Shown here piece by piece: positions 7,632-18,774 of a stretch of 39,336 bases of DNA; the stretch's first letter is position 1, and every line of letters starts with the position of its first letter. The stretch covers positions 1 through 39,336 of the forward strand of contig NZ_JAUFPN010000185.1 in the NCBI RefSeq assembly GCF_030409335.1, in the 5' to 3' direction. Below the pieces are notes generated by a model that saw nothing but the letters and a program-made list of their open reading frames with translations, was not told the origin of the DNA and did no database searches. The stretch comes from Paeniroseomonas aquatica (lineage in GTDB: Bacteria; Pseudomonadota; Alphaproteobacteria; Acetobacterales; Acetobacteraceae). The translations under genes and the position numbers were made by a program.

Positions 7632-8800
7632 GCCGGCGGCGCAGCACCGTCGCCGAGCGCGCCGCGCATGTCGGCCGCGAGGTCGCGGCCCCGGCCGCGG
7701 AGGCGGTCGACCGCGAGGCCCGCTTCCCGCACGAGGCGATGGCCGCGCTGCGCGAGGCCCGGCTGCTGGGGGCGCCGGTCGACAGCGGGCTCGGCGGCGA
7801 AGGCGCGGCCTTCGCCGAGATCGCCGAGGCCTGCCACGCGCTGGGACAGCACTGCGCCAATACCGCCATGGTCTTCGCGATGCACCAGATCCAGCTGGCC
7901 TGCCTGATCGACCATGGCCGCGACCGCGACTGGCCGCGCGACTTCCTGCGCGAGGTGGCGACGCGGCAGCTGCTGCTGGCGAGCGCCACGACGGAAGCCG
8001 CGACCGGCGGCGACACCAGCCGCAGCGACTGCGCCGTCGAGGCGGCCGGGGGGCGCATCGGCTTCCTCAAGCAGGGCTGCGTCATCTCCTATGCCGAGCA
8101 GGCGGATGCCGTCCTGGTGACGGCCCGCCGCGGCCCGGCCTCGCCGCCGTCCGATCAGGTGCTCTGCGTGGCGCGCCGCGACGACCTGCGGCTGGAGCCG
8201 GCCGGCGGCTGGGACGTGCTGGGGATGCGCGGCACCTGCAGCGCCACCTGGCACCTGCAGTTCACCGGCCTGCCCGAGCAGGTGCTGCCGGTGCCCTATG
8301 CGACGGTGCTCGAGCAGACCATGCTGCCGGTCTGCCACACGCTCTGGAGCAGCCTCTGGCTGGGCATCGCCGCCGATGCGCTGGGCCGCGCCGGCGGCTT
8401 CCTGCGGACGCGGGCGCGGCAGCATCCGACGGAACGCCCGGCCGGGGCGCGCCGCCTGGCCGAGGCGCTGACCACGCTGGACGTGGCCCGCGGCCATGTC
8501 GCCGGCGGCGTGCGCAGCTACGAGCAGTCCCGCGCCGCCGGGGCGGAGCAGCGCGGCCTCGGCTTCGGCCTGGCGATGAACGGGCTGAAGACCCGGACCT
8601 CGGCCACCGCCCTCGGCCTGGTGCAGGACGCCCTGCAGGTCTGCGGCATCGCCGGCTACCGGAACGGCACCGCCTGGAGCGTCGGGCGGCACCTGCGCGA
8701 CATAGCCTCCGCGCCGATCATGGTGAACAACGACCGCATCGCCGAGGCGACCGCCACCATGGCCCTGATGGCCCGTCCCCGGGAGACCCTGCTGCCATGA
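7628..8800 (+). CDS. Acyl-CoA dehydrogenase-like flavoprotein acting with the carrier protein
   Basis: A 390-residue protein of the acyl-CoA dehydrogenase superfamily: an N-terminal helical domain, a central beta domain (SATTEAATGGDTSRSDC, then FLKQGCVISYAEQADAVLVTA) and a C-terminal helical domain (LVQDALQVCGIAGY, then GRHLRDIASAPIMVNNDRIAEA). It would oxidise a thioester at the alpha-beta carbons using FAD, here plausibly an aminoacyl-S-carrier. In classical members the C-terminal segment reads RD..x..I.EGT, with Glu as the catalytic base; here the aligned residues are V-N-N-D, so that Glu is absent. The base must lie elsewhere or the chemistry differs. It overlaps by 4 bases (ATGA) with both neighbours. 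The family is clear; the substrate is inferred from the operon. Confidence 0.83.
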   Translation: MSRRRSTVAERAAHVGREVAAPAAEAVDREARFPHEAMAALREARLLGAPVDSGLGGEGAAFAEIAEACHALGQHCANTAMVFAMHQIQLACLIDHGRDRDWPRDFLREVATRQLLLASATTEAATGGDTSRSDCAVEAAGGRIGFLKQGCVISYAEQADAVLVTARRGPASPPSDQVLCVARRDDLRLEPAGGWDVLGMRGTCSATWHLQFTGLPEQVLPVPYATVLEQTMLPVCHTLWSSLWLGIAADALGRAGGFLRTRARQHPTERPAGARRLAEALTTLDVARGHVAGGVRSYEQSRAAGAEQRGLGFGLAMNGLKTRTSATALGLVQDALQVCGIAGYRNGTAWSVGRHLRDIASAPIMVNNDRIAEATATMALMARPRETLLP

Positions 8801-9720
8801 GCGGCGACCTGCTGCAGGAATTGTTCGCCGGCCGCCACCTGGTGCCGAGCGGCATCGACGGGCTCTACGGCCGCGGCCCCCTGTTCGAGGCGGTGGTGAC
8901 CCGGCTCGAGGCGATGATCGACCGGATGGTCTCGGCGGATGGCGCCGAGGTCATGCGCTTCCCGCCCGGCATGCCGCGCCGGGTGCTGGAGCGCAGCGGC
9001 TACCTGAAGAGCTTCCCCGACCTGGCGGGCGCCATCCACTGCTTCTGCGGCGACGAGCGCGCCCATGCCCGCTTGCTTGCGACGTTGGAGGCGGGCGGCG
9101 ACTGGACGGCGGCGACCACCGGCGCCGACATCGTGCTGACGCCGGCCGCCTGCTACCCGGTCTATCCCGCGGTCGCGGCGGCGGGGCCGCTGCCGCCGGA
9201 GGGACGGCTGATCGACGTCGCCTCCTGGTGCTTCCGGCACGAGCCGTCGCGCGACCCGGCGCGGCTGCAGATGTTCCGGATGCGCGAGCATGTCCGCATC
9301 GGCACGCCGGAGCAGGTGCGCCACTTCCGCGATGCCTGGATGGAGCGCGCCTCCGGCTTCGCCGCGGCGCTCGCGCTGCCGGCCCGGCTCGACCTCGCCA
9401 ACGACCCCTTCTTCGGGCGCGGCGGCAAGCTGATGGCCGACAGCCAGCGCGACCGGCAGCTGAAATTCGAATTGCTGATCCCGGTCGGCAGCGCCGAGCG
9501 CCCGACCGCCTGCATGAGCTTCAACTACCACCAGGATCACTTCGGCCAGGCCTGGGACATCCGGGCGGCGGGGCCCGGCGGCGCCGGGGCGGTGGCCCAT
9601 ACCGCCTGCGTGGGCTTCGGCATGGAACGCCTGACGCTGGCGATCCTGCGGCACCACGGCCTGCGGCCGGAGGCCTGGCCGGCCCCGCTGCGGACCGCGC
9701 TGGACTGGCCCGCGGCATGA
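8797..9720 (+). CDS. Amino acid:[carrier protein] ligase (class II aaRS homolog)
   Basis: A 307-residue protein equal to the catalytic core of an atypical seryl-tRNA synthetase without a tRNA-binding domain. Homologs are known to activate glycine or alanine with ATP and transfer it to the phosphopantetheine arm of a dedicated carrier protein. The expected zinc ligands are present: Cys119 (TPAACYPVYP), Glu164 (FRMREHV) and Cys271 (HTACVGFGMERL). The Cys-to-Glu spacing of 45 equals what I recall for the Bradyrhizobium enzyme (Cys131, Glu176, Cys279). Class II motif 2 is seen as CFRHEPSRDPARLQMF and motif 3 as GFGMERLTLA. The partner carrier gene is two genes upstream. Both ends overlap neighbours as ATGA. 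Confidence 0.92.
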   Translation: MSGDLLQELFAGRHLVPSGIDGLYGRGPLFEAVVTRLEAMIDRMVSADGAEVMRFPPGMPRRVLERSGYLKSFPDLAGAIHCFCGDERAHARLLATLEAGGDWTAATTGADIVLTPAACYPVYPAVAAAGPLPPEGRLIDVASWCFRHEPSRDPARLQMFRMREHVRIGTPEQVRHFRDAWMERASGFAAALALPARLDLANDPFFGRGGKLMADSQRDRQLKFELLIPVGSAERPTACMSFNYHQDHFGQAWDIRAAGPGGAGAVAHTACVGFGMERLTLAILRHHGLRPEAWPAPLRTALDWPAA

Positions 9721-10667
9721 CCGCCGCCACCGGCCAGCGCGCGCCCCACACCTGGCGGCCGCATCCGCTGCACGCCGCGGCGCGCGACTGGCCGGAGACC
9801 AATTGCTACACCGACCTCTGGATCTCCCTGCTGCACGACCGCGGCTTCGAGCCCACGGCGATGCTGGGCTTCCTGGCGGCGCAGGACTGGGAAGGCGACC
9901 AGTTCACTTTCTTCAAGCCGCCGCCGCAGGAGCTGCGGCTGCTCTATGGCGCCACGCTGCGCGAACTGGCGGTCTACGAGGTGCTGGAGGAGCACGTGGC
10001 CGAGGCGCTGCGGCGCGGCCAGGTGGTCCTGCTGGAAGTCGACGCCTGGTGGCTGCCCGATGTCGCCGCGACGGCCTATCGCCGCCACCACACCAAGACC
10101 ACGATCGGCATCCTGGCGGCCGACCCCGGCCGGCGGCAGCTGCGCTACCTGCACAATGCCGGCCGCTTCACCCTGCAGGGGGAGGATTACGACGGGATCC
10201 TGGCGGGCGGCGCGGCCCTGTTCCCCTATGCCGAGGCGGCGGGCTTCCTGCCGGCGGGCGGGCTGACCGGGCGGGAGCTGCGCGAGGCCGCAGCCCGCCT
10301 GCTGCGGGACCAGCTGCAGGGCGCGCGGCCGGCCCGGCCGGTCCAGGCCTTCGCCGCCGACCTGCCGCGGCTGCTGCAGGGGCTGGCGCGGCGCGACGCG
10401 GCGGCGCTGCACCGCTTCTCCTTCAACACGCTGCGGCAGCTGGGCGCGGCCTGCGAGCTGCTGGCGCGCCACCTGCTCTGGCTGCGGGAGGGCGAGGCCG
10501 TGCCGGCGGCGGCGGCGGCGCTCGAGGTCTCGGCCGGCGCCAAGGCCCTGCAATTCGTCCTGGCGCGGCAGCTCCGCCGCGGCGACACCACCTCCCCCGC
10601 CGCGCTGCAGGGCCTGGCCGAGACCCATGCGGCCATGCTCGACGGGCTGCGCCGCGACTTCGGCTGA
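9717..10667 (+). CDS. DUF1839-like protein of the carrier-protein operon
   Basis: A 316-residue soluble protein without signal or membrane segments. The N-terminal half is rich in conserved-looking aromatic and acidic positions (ETNCYTDLWISLLHDRG, GDQFTFFKP, EVDAWWLPD, HHTKTTIGI), and a more helical half follows. From memory it matches DUF1839, a family of unknown biochemical role that often sits beside amino acid:[carrier protein] ligases. The Cys and His residues (NCYTD, RRHHTKT) and the EVDAWWLPD patch recall papain-like or transglutaminase folds, which would suit acyl transfer from the carrier, but this is inference. The start is fixed by the ATGA overlap with the ligase gene. It ends the operon; a GC-rich 7-bp hairpin (10679-10703) without a T-run follows. 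Confidence 0.75.
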   Translation: MTAATGQRAPHTWRPHPLHAAARDWPETNCYTDLWISLLHDRGFEPTAMLGFLAAQDWEGDQFTFFKPPPQELRLLYGATLRELAVYEVLEEHVAEALRRGQVVLLEVDAWWLPDVAATAYRRHHTKTTIGILAADPGRRQLRYLHNAGRFTLQGEDYDGILAGGAALFPYAEAAGFLPAGGLTGRELREAAARLLRDQLQGARPARPVQAFAADLPRLLQGLARRDAAALHRFSFNTLRQLGAACELLARHLLWLREGEAVPAAAAALEVSAGAKALQFVLARQLRRGDTTSPAALQGLAETHAAMLDGLRRDFG

Positions 10668-10718
10668 CCGGCGGTCCGGCCGGCGCGGCACCGGGCCGCC
10701 GGCACCCAACCGAATCTT

Positions 10719-10733
10719 GTTCTTGATTCGTTC
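10719..10733 (+). promoter_or_regulatory. LexA (SOS) box, GTTC-N7-GTTC
   Basis: GTTCTTGATTCGTTC matches exactly the direct-repeat LexA site known for alphaproteobacteria. It ends 25 bases before the start of the small gene upstream of dnaE2, where it could cover the promoter or early transcript. SOS control of the small gene plus dnaE2 follows by inference. Confidence 0.8.
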
Positions 10734-10758
10734 GACTCTTCCCGCCACCCTCCGGCGC

Positions 10759-11028
10759 ATGACCTTCCCAGACCCGCCGCCGCCCGCCCCCTCCGACGTC
10801 CCGGCCGACCGGGTGCGGCCGGCGCCCGACCCGCTGCTGCCGGTCGACCAGGGCGAGCTCGCCTCGGCCCTGGCCTACGGGCTGCGCTTCGACGAGCGCG
10901 GCAAGCCCCGCCGCGGCACCGCCTGGGAGATGGCCGCCACCGTGCTGGCCGAGCAGCTCGTGGCGCAGCTCGAGCGGTCCCACTTCGTCGTGCTCAAGCG
11001 CCCGCCGCGCCCCCCGCACAGCACCTGA
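10759..11028 (+). CDS. SOS-linked small protein of unknown function
   Basis: An 89-residue protein. The first 30 residues are Pro-rich and probably disordered; the rest (GELASALAYGLRFDERGKPRRG, then AVTVLAEQL-type helix, LERSHFVVLKRPP) looks like a small helical domain ending in a short beta strand. Small proteins with a similar ending (LERSGFVVMRRP) are common hypothetical proteins in alphaproteobacteria, by recollection. It lies 25 bases after a perfect LexA box and 5 bases before dnaE2, so it is probably the first gene of an SOS operon. It occupies the place where imuA-imuB usually precede dnaE2 but is far too short to be either. Confidence 0.65.
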   Translation: MTFPDPPPPAPSDVPADRVRPAPDPLLPVDQGELASALAYGLRFDERGKPRRGTAWEMAATVLAEQLVAQLERSHFVVLKRPPRPPHST

Positions 11029-11033
11029 CCGGG

Positions 11034-14345
<3,312 letters not shown>

Positions 14346-14379
14346 CCGCCCAGCCGTGGCCGGGCCGCGCGGCGCGGGG

Positions 14380-14520
14380 TCGATGTGCAGGGTGACAGGC
14401 GCATATCCCGGCCGGTCTTTCGGTGCAGGACCGCACCAGTCCGGCACCGCGACGGTGCGGCCGCAGTAAGGAGCGGTCGGAGTCTCCGGTTCCGATGCCG
14501 GGGTGCCGAAGGTCGCGCCG
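14380..14520 (+). other. Structured intergenic element, possible cis-acting RNA
   Basis: This segment after dnaE2 holds several short perfect hairpins: GGTGC/GCACC around 14422-14437, GCACCG-CGA-CGGTGC around 14444-14458, CCGC/GCGG around 14461-14476, and CGGAG-T-CTCCG around 14479-14489. CGGTGCAGGACCG followed by CCGCGACGGTG loosely recalls parts of the cobalamin riboswitch core, but the GGGAA element and a good B12 box are missing, so no riboswitch is claimed. It lies upstream of the glycan operon. Confidence 0.3.
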
Positions 14521-14533
14521 TATTTCAAAATGG

Positions 14534-14565
14534 GTTACAAACAGGAACACGCGGAAGTTTGTAAC
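14534..14565. promoter_or_regulatory. 9-bp inverted repeat GTTACAAAC / GTTTGTAAC
   Basis: Two perfect 9-base arms are separated by 14 bases in a local AT-rich patch, 53 bases before the start of the glycan operon. A related GTTACATAA lies at 14599-14607. The arms are about two helical turns apart, which suits a dimeric regulator. GATTTTTGG follows the second arm, so a weak terminator for dnaE2 is the alternative. Confidence 0.45.
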
Positions 14566-14618
14566 GATTTTTGGCTCGAACCATGGCCAACCGGCCAGTT
14601 ACATAAGGTTTCCATTGA

Positions 14619-16823
14619 GTGGGCGAGATTTTCGAGCGGGAACGGTCGGCAACCGAACTCGGTTTCACCGGCGAGCGCCTGACCGGCACGATGCAGGGTC
14701 AGATCGAGATCGAGCATCTGCACCGTTACTTCCTGGCGCGACAGGCGAGTCGTGGCCTCGATGTGCTGGATATCGCCTGCGGCGAAGGCTACGGCAGTGC
14801 CTTGCTCGCCCAGGTGGCCCGCTCCGTCGTCGGCGTCGATGTCTCGGATGAGGCGGTGGGCTTCGCCCGGCAGTCCTACCGGCGGGACAACCTGCGCTTC
14901 CTGACCGGCGACGGCCGGGCCATCCCACTCGGCGATGCCTCGGTCGATGTGGTTGCCTCCTTCGAGACCTTGGAGCACCTGTACGAGCAGGAGCAATTCC
15001 TGGCGGAATGCCGGCGCGTGCTGCGGCCCGGCGGCCTGTTGCTGATCAGCACGCCGGACCGCGAGGTCTATTCGCCGGACGGCTCCACCGCCAACCGCTT
15101 CCACGTGCGGGAGCTGGACCTGGCGGAGTTCCACGCCGCGCTGGCGCCGCACTTCCCGCATGTCGGCATGTTCCGACAGCGGCCGATGCTCGGCTCGGCG
15201 ATACTGCCGCTGGCGCCCGATTCCGCGGCCCGGCCGGCGATCACCTTCGAGCAGCGTGGCCGCGACACCTTCGAGGCCAATGCCGGCCTGCCGAGGGCGC
15301 TGTATCTGCTGGCCTATTGTTCGGACCGTCCGGTCGCGCCGCCCTCGGCCAGCCTCTACATCGAGACCAGCCAGATCGAGCTGCGGGCCGCCGAGGCGGC
15401 GCGCCAGCAGGAGGCGCTGCGGGTGGAGGCGGCCAACCGGGCCGCGGAACTTGCGGCTGCACGCTTGCGCCACGCCGCGGAACTCGCGGCCGAGCGTTCG
15501 CGCCATGCCGCGGCCCTGGACACCGAGGAACGCCGCCACGCCGGGGAGCTGGCCTCCGCCCTGGCCGCCGCGCACGAAAGCCATGCCCAGCGCATGGCGG
15601 TCCAGGCGGCGGCCGTCGCCGCGATGCAGGAGGATCATGCCCGGCAGCTGGCGGCCGAATGCAGCCATGCCGCCGCCGCCCATGCCCGCGTCGGCGCGAT
15701 CGAGGCCAGCACCATCTGGCGGGCGACCGGGCCGCTGCGGGCGGCGCTGAGCGCCGCGCCCGGCATTCGGCGGCTTGGCCGCCGCGGCGCCAAGCTGGCG
15801 TGGTGGAGCCTGACCTTCCAGCTGCCGGACCGGCTGCGCCAGCGCCGCCAGATTCAGGCCTTGATCGCCGAGGCGGCTGCCGCCCCCCCGGCGCCGCCCG
15901 CGCCCATACCCGAGCCCTTGCCCGAGCCCGCACCCGCGCCCCTGCCTGATCCCCTGCCGGCCCGGACTACGCTTTCCCCGGTTGCCCTGCGGGTGCAGCA
16001 GCGGGCGTTGGGGAGCCTGCTGGCCCCGCCGCGGCTGGCGATCACCATCGGGCTGGTCACCTACGACAACGATCCGGCGGAGCTGGCGCGCTGCATCGCC
16101 AGCGCCCGGCTGGCGCTGGCGCAGGTCGACGGGCCGGGGCGCATCCTGGCCATCGACAACGGACGGCCGACCCCGCCCACGGAGGGCGTGGAATGGCTCC
16201 CGAGCGCCGGCAACATCGGCTTCGGCGCGGCCCACAACCGGCTGATGCAGGCCGCCTTCGCCGGCGGCGCCGAGCTCTATGTCGCGGTCAATCCGGACGG
16301 TGCCTTCTTCCCGGATTGCCTCGCCGCCATTGCCCGGATGCATGCCGCGCATGCCGGCCAGGCGCTGATCGAGGCATGCCAGTTCCCCGCCGAGCATCCG
16401 AAGGCCTACGACCCCGTCACCTTCGAGACCGCCTGGGCTTCGGGCGCCTGCCTGGCGGTCCCGCGCGGGCTGCATGAGGCGATCGGCGGCTTTGACGAGG
16501 ATTTCTTCATGTACTGCGAGGACGTCGACCTCTCCTGGCGGGCGCGGGCGCATGGCTTCGCCGTGCTCATCAATCCCGCCGCGCTGTTCCTGCATGCGGT
16601 GACGAACAGGACGCACCGGCCGCAGCTCTGGCCGATGATGCTGCGCTCCGGCCATGTGCTCGCGCGCAAATGGGGCAATCCGGAATTCGTGGCATGGGCC
16701 GAAGCGCAGCTGGCCAGCCTGGGCGAGGCGCCGCCCGGGGCGGAGCCGAAGCCGGTGCCGGAGTCCTGGCACGACATACCGGACTTCTCCCGCGGCTTCT
16801 CCTTCTCCCCGGTGCGCTGGTGA
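14619..16823 (+). CDS. Methyltransferase - coiled coil - GT2 glycosyltransferase fusion
   Basis: A 734-residue cytoplasmic protein for glycan assembly. Residues about 30-190 are a class I SAM methyltransferase (VLDIACGEGYGSAL motif I, ASFETLEHL, LRPGGLLLISTP). Residues about 245-355 are an Ala/Glu/Arg-rich coiled coil. Next come STIWRATGPLRAAL, a motif common in glycan-assembly proteins, and a Pro-rich linker (PEPLPEPAPAPLPDPLP). Residues about 465-710 are a GT2 domain of the rhamnosyltransferase type (GLVTYDNDPAEL, GNIGFGAAHNRLM, NPDGAFFPD, MYCEDVDLSWRARAHGF). Such fusions can cap or extend a polysaccharide chain by coupling methylation to sugar transfer. The GTG start is supported by AAGG about 10 bases before. 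It overlaps the next gene by four bases (GTGA). Confidence 0.85.
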   Translation: MGEIFERERSATELGFTGERLTGTMQGQIEIEHLHRYFLARQASRGLDVLDIACGEGYGSALLAQVARSVVGVDVSDEAVGFARQSYRRDNLRFLTGDGRAIPLGDASVDVVASFETLEHLYEQEQFLAECRRVLRPGGLLLISTPDREVYSPDGSTANRFHVRELDLAEFHAALAPHFPHVGMFRQRPMLGSAILPLAPDSAARPAITFEQRGRDTFEANAGLPRALYLLAYCSDRPVAPPSASLYIETSQIELRAAEAARQQEALRVEAANRAAELAAARLRHAAELAAERSRHAAALDTEERRHAGELASALAAAHESHAQRMAVQAAAVAAMQEDHARQLAAECSHAAAAHARVGAIEASTIWRATGPLRAALSAAPGIRRLGRRGAKLAWWSLTFQLPDRLRQRRQIQALIAEAAAAPPAPPAPIPEPLPEPAPAPLPDPLPARTTLSPVALRVQQRALGSLLAPPRLAITIGLVTYDNDPAELARCIASARLALAQVDGPGRILAIDNGRPTPPTEGVEWLPSAGNIGFGAAHNRLMQAAFAGGAELYVAVNPDGAFFPDCLAAIARMHAAHAGQALIEACQFPAEHPKAYDPVTFETAWASGACLAVPRGLHEAIGGFDEDFFMYCEDVDLSWRARAHGFAVLINPAALFLHAVTNRTHRPQLWPMMLRSGHVLARKWGNPEFVAWAEAQLASLGEAPPGAEPKPVPESWHDIPDFSRGFSFSPVRW

Positions 16824-17692
16824 GCGCCGCGCGGGACGGGGTGGACGTGATCGTCCGCTTCCACAACCTCGCCCGCCTCGGGGAGCTGCGCCGCGCGGTC
16901 TTCTCCCTCGCTGGGCAGGAGTTCCGGCCGATCCGCATCCTGCTGGTGCTGCAGCGCTTCAGCGATGCGGATGTGGCCACGGTCCGGGCAGCGCTCGCGC
17001 CGCTGCTGGCGCTGCCCGAGCAGCTGGCGCTGGAAGTGCTGCGCTTCGACGCGCAGGAGCCGCTCGATGCGCGCTCGGCGCTGATGAACCTCGGTTTCGC
17101 CGCGGCGACGGCCCGCTACGTCGCGCTGCTCGACTATGACGATGTCCTCTACCCGGAAGCCTACCGGATGCTGTCCGACCGGCTGCGGGAGAGCGGCGCG
17201 GCGATCGCCTTCGGCAATATCGGCGTGGCGATGGTGGACGTGCATGAAGGCTTCTTCCACGCCTATGCGCATCAGCAGCCGTTCTCGGGCAACAGCCTGG
17301 CCGACCTGTTCCGGCAGAATTTCTGCCCGATCCATTCCTTCATGGTGGACCGCACGCGGGTGCCGGCGGGGGAGCTGCGCTTCGAGCCGGCCCTCACCAT
17401 CGAGGAGGACTATGAATTCCTGCTGCGGATCTGCTCGCAGGCAAGATCCGACTTCACGCTGGTGAATACCCGGATCGGCGAATACTACTACAAGTCCGAC
17501 AACAGCAACACCGTGGCCGGGCGCGACTCCATCCCGCCGGCGGTGGTCGCGCAGATAGAGGCGGCGACGCGGTTCAACGACGGCCGCCGGAGGCTGGCGA
17601 CGCTCTCCCCCGCCGTGCAAAGCCAGCTGGGCCTCGAGCCCTACCAGCCCGGCCTGACCATCCACCGCTTCCTGGTGGAGCGGTCCGCATGA
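16820..17692 (+). CDS. GT2-family glycosyltransferase
   Basis: A 290-residue GT-A-fold transferase. VDVIVRFHNLARLGELRRAVFSLAGQEFRPIRILLVLQ is the usual N-terminal strand-helix-strand, given here across its length only to mark the domain start. LLDYDDVLYPEAY holds the metal and nucleotide-sugar binding acids, and TIEEDYEFLLRI is the likely catalytic ED region. There are no membrane segments. The GTG start at 16820 overlaps the TGA of the fusion gene (GTGA), and the end overlaps the acyltransferase (ATGA); the frame is open further upstream, but that part lies inside the preceding gene. Donor and acceptor cannot be told from the sequence. Confidence 0.85.
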   Translation: MSAARDGVDVIVRFHNLARLGELRRAVFSLAGQEFRPIRILLVLQRFSDADVATVRAALAPLLALPEQLALEVLRFDAQEPLDARSALMNLGFAAATARYVALLDYDDVLYPEAYRMLSDRLRESGAAIAFGNIGVAMVDVHEGFFHAYAHQQPFSGNSLADLFRQNFCPIHSFMVDRTRVPAGELRFEPALTIEEDYEFLLRICSQARSDFTLVNTRIGEYYYKSDNSNTVAGRDSIPPAVVAQIEAATRFNDGRRRLATLSPAVQSQLGLEPYQPGLTIHRFLVERSA

Positions 17693-18774
17693 AGGACCCC
17701 GGGGTGCCGGGGCCGGGCAACAACTTCGATGCCTTGCGGCTCGGCGCGGCATCGATGGTGGTGCTCGGCCACTCTTTCATCCTGGTCGGGCTGCCGCCGC
17801 ATGCCGCGCTGGGCCATTCCGTCTCGACCCTGGCGGTGCTGATCTTCTTCGCCATCAGCGGCTATCTCGTCGCGGGCAGCTGGCTGCGCGATCCGCATCC
17901 GGGGCGCTTCGCGCTGCGCCGGGCGCGGCGCATCCTGCCGGCCCTCGCGGCCGTGGTGCTGATCTCGGTGCTGGTGCTCGGCCCGGTGCTGACGCCGCTG
18001 CCCTTCGGCGACTATGCCCTGCACGCGCAGACGCTGCGCTACCTCGGCAACGCGATACTCTATGTCTCCTACACACTGCCGCTGGTCTTCGCCGAGAACC
18101 ACTACCCGCATGCGGTCAACGGCAGCCTCTGGACCCTGCCGGTGGAGGCGACGATGTACGCCCTGACCCCGGTGCTGATGCTGCTCGGGCGGTGGCGTCC
18201 GGCGCTGCTGGCGGCCCTGGCCCTGGCCGCCGGGCTGGCGGCCTACGCCCTGGCCGCCGCTCCGAGGGAGGTGGTGATCGGCGGGACCGGCTTCTGGAGC
18301 GCCGCGATGCTTGCGCCCTATTTCGTGGCCGGCGCCGCCGTCGCCCGCTTCCGCCTGGAGCGCTGGCTCGATCCCCGCCTCGGCCTCGCCGCGCTGGCGG
18401 TGCTGCAGATCGCCCCGCTCGGCGCCGTCCCGCGCGAGATGCTGCTGATACTCGCGCTGCCCTATGCGGCGCTGGCGGTCGCGCTGCGATCCTGGCCGGT
18501 GCTGCGCCGGGCCGGCCGCTTCGGCGATGCCTCCTATGGTCTCTACCTCTGGTCCTTCCCGGTGCAGCAGACGGTGGTGCATGTCCTGGGCACGGCGGGC
18601 GGCGGCTGGGCCAACGTGGCGGTGGCGCTGCCGGTATCGGTGATCCTCGGCCTGCTGTCCTGGCACATGCTGGAGAAGCACGCGCTGCACCGGGGCGGCC
18701 GGCCCGGGGTGCGGCGCATCGGACCGCCCCTGGCGCTGCCGCAGGCCGAGCCATGGCGGCGATCACCGGGATGA
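17689..18774 (+). CDS. Membrane acyltransferase, acyltransferase 3 (OafA/ExoZ) family
   Basis: A 361-residue integral membrane protein with about ten hydrophobic segments. The opening GNNFDALRLGAASMVVLGHSF contains the family's conserved Arg and His, and NGSLWTLPVEATMYALTPV is the characteristic SLWxLxxE motif. These enzymes move acetyl or other short acyl groups across the membrane onto surface sugars. ATGA overlap with the GT2 upstream and with the methyltransferase downstream places it in the glycan operon, so it probably acylates the product of this cluster. The family lacks sequence cues for the acyl group. Confidence 0.88.
   Translation: MKDPGVPGPGNNFDALRLGAASMVVLGHSFILVGLPPHAALGHSVSTLAVLIFFAISGYLVAGSWLRDPHPGRFALRRARRILPALAAVVLISVLVLGPVLTPLPFGDYALHAQTLRYLGNAILYVSYTLPLVFAENHYPHAVNGSLWTLPVEATMYALTPVLMLLGRWRPALLAALALAAGLAAYALAAAPREVVIGGTGFWSAAMLAPYFVAGAAVARFRLERWLDPRLGLAALAVLQIAPLGAVPREMLLILALPYAALAVALRSWPVLRRAGRFGDASYGLYLWSFPVQQTVVHVLGTAGGGWANVAVALPVSVILGLLSWHMLEKHALHRGGRPGVRRIGPPLALPQAEPWRRSPG

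Noticed and set aside
8797-9720. Seryl-tRNA synthetase
   Set aside because: It lacks the N-terminal tRNA-binding coiled coil, carries the Cys-Glu-Cys zinc set of the carrier-protein ligases and sits in an operon with a carrier protein.
14480-14515. GGTTCCGATGCC resembling a tRNA T-loop
   Set aside because: No acceptor, D or anticodon stems can be built around it.
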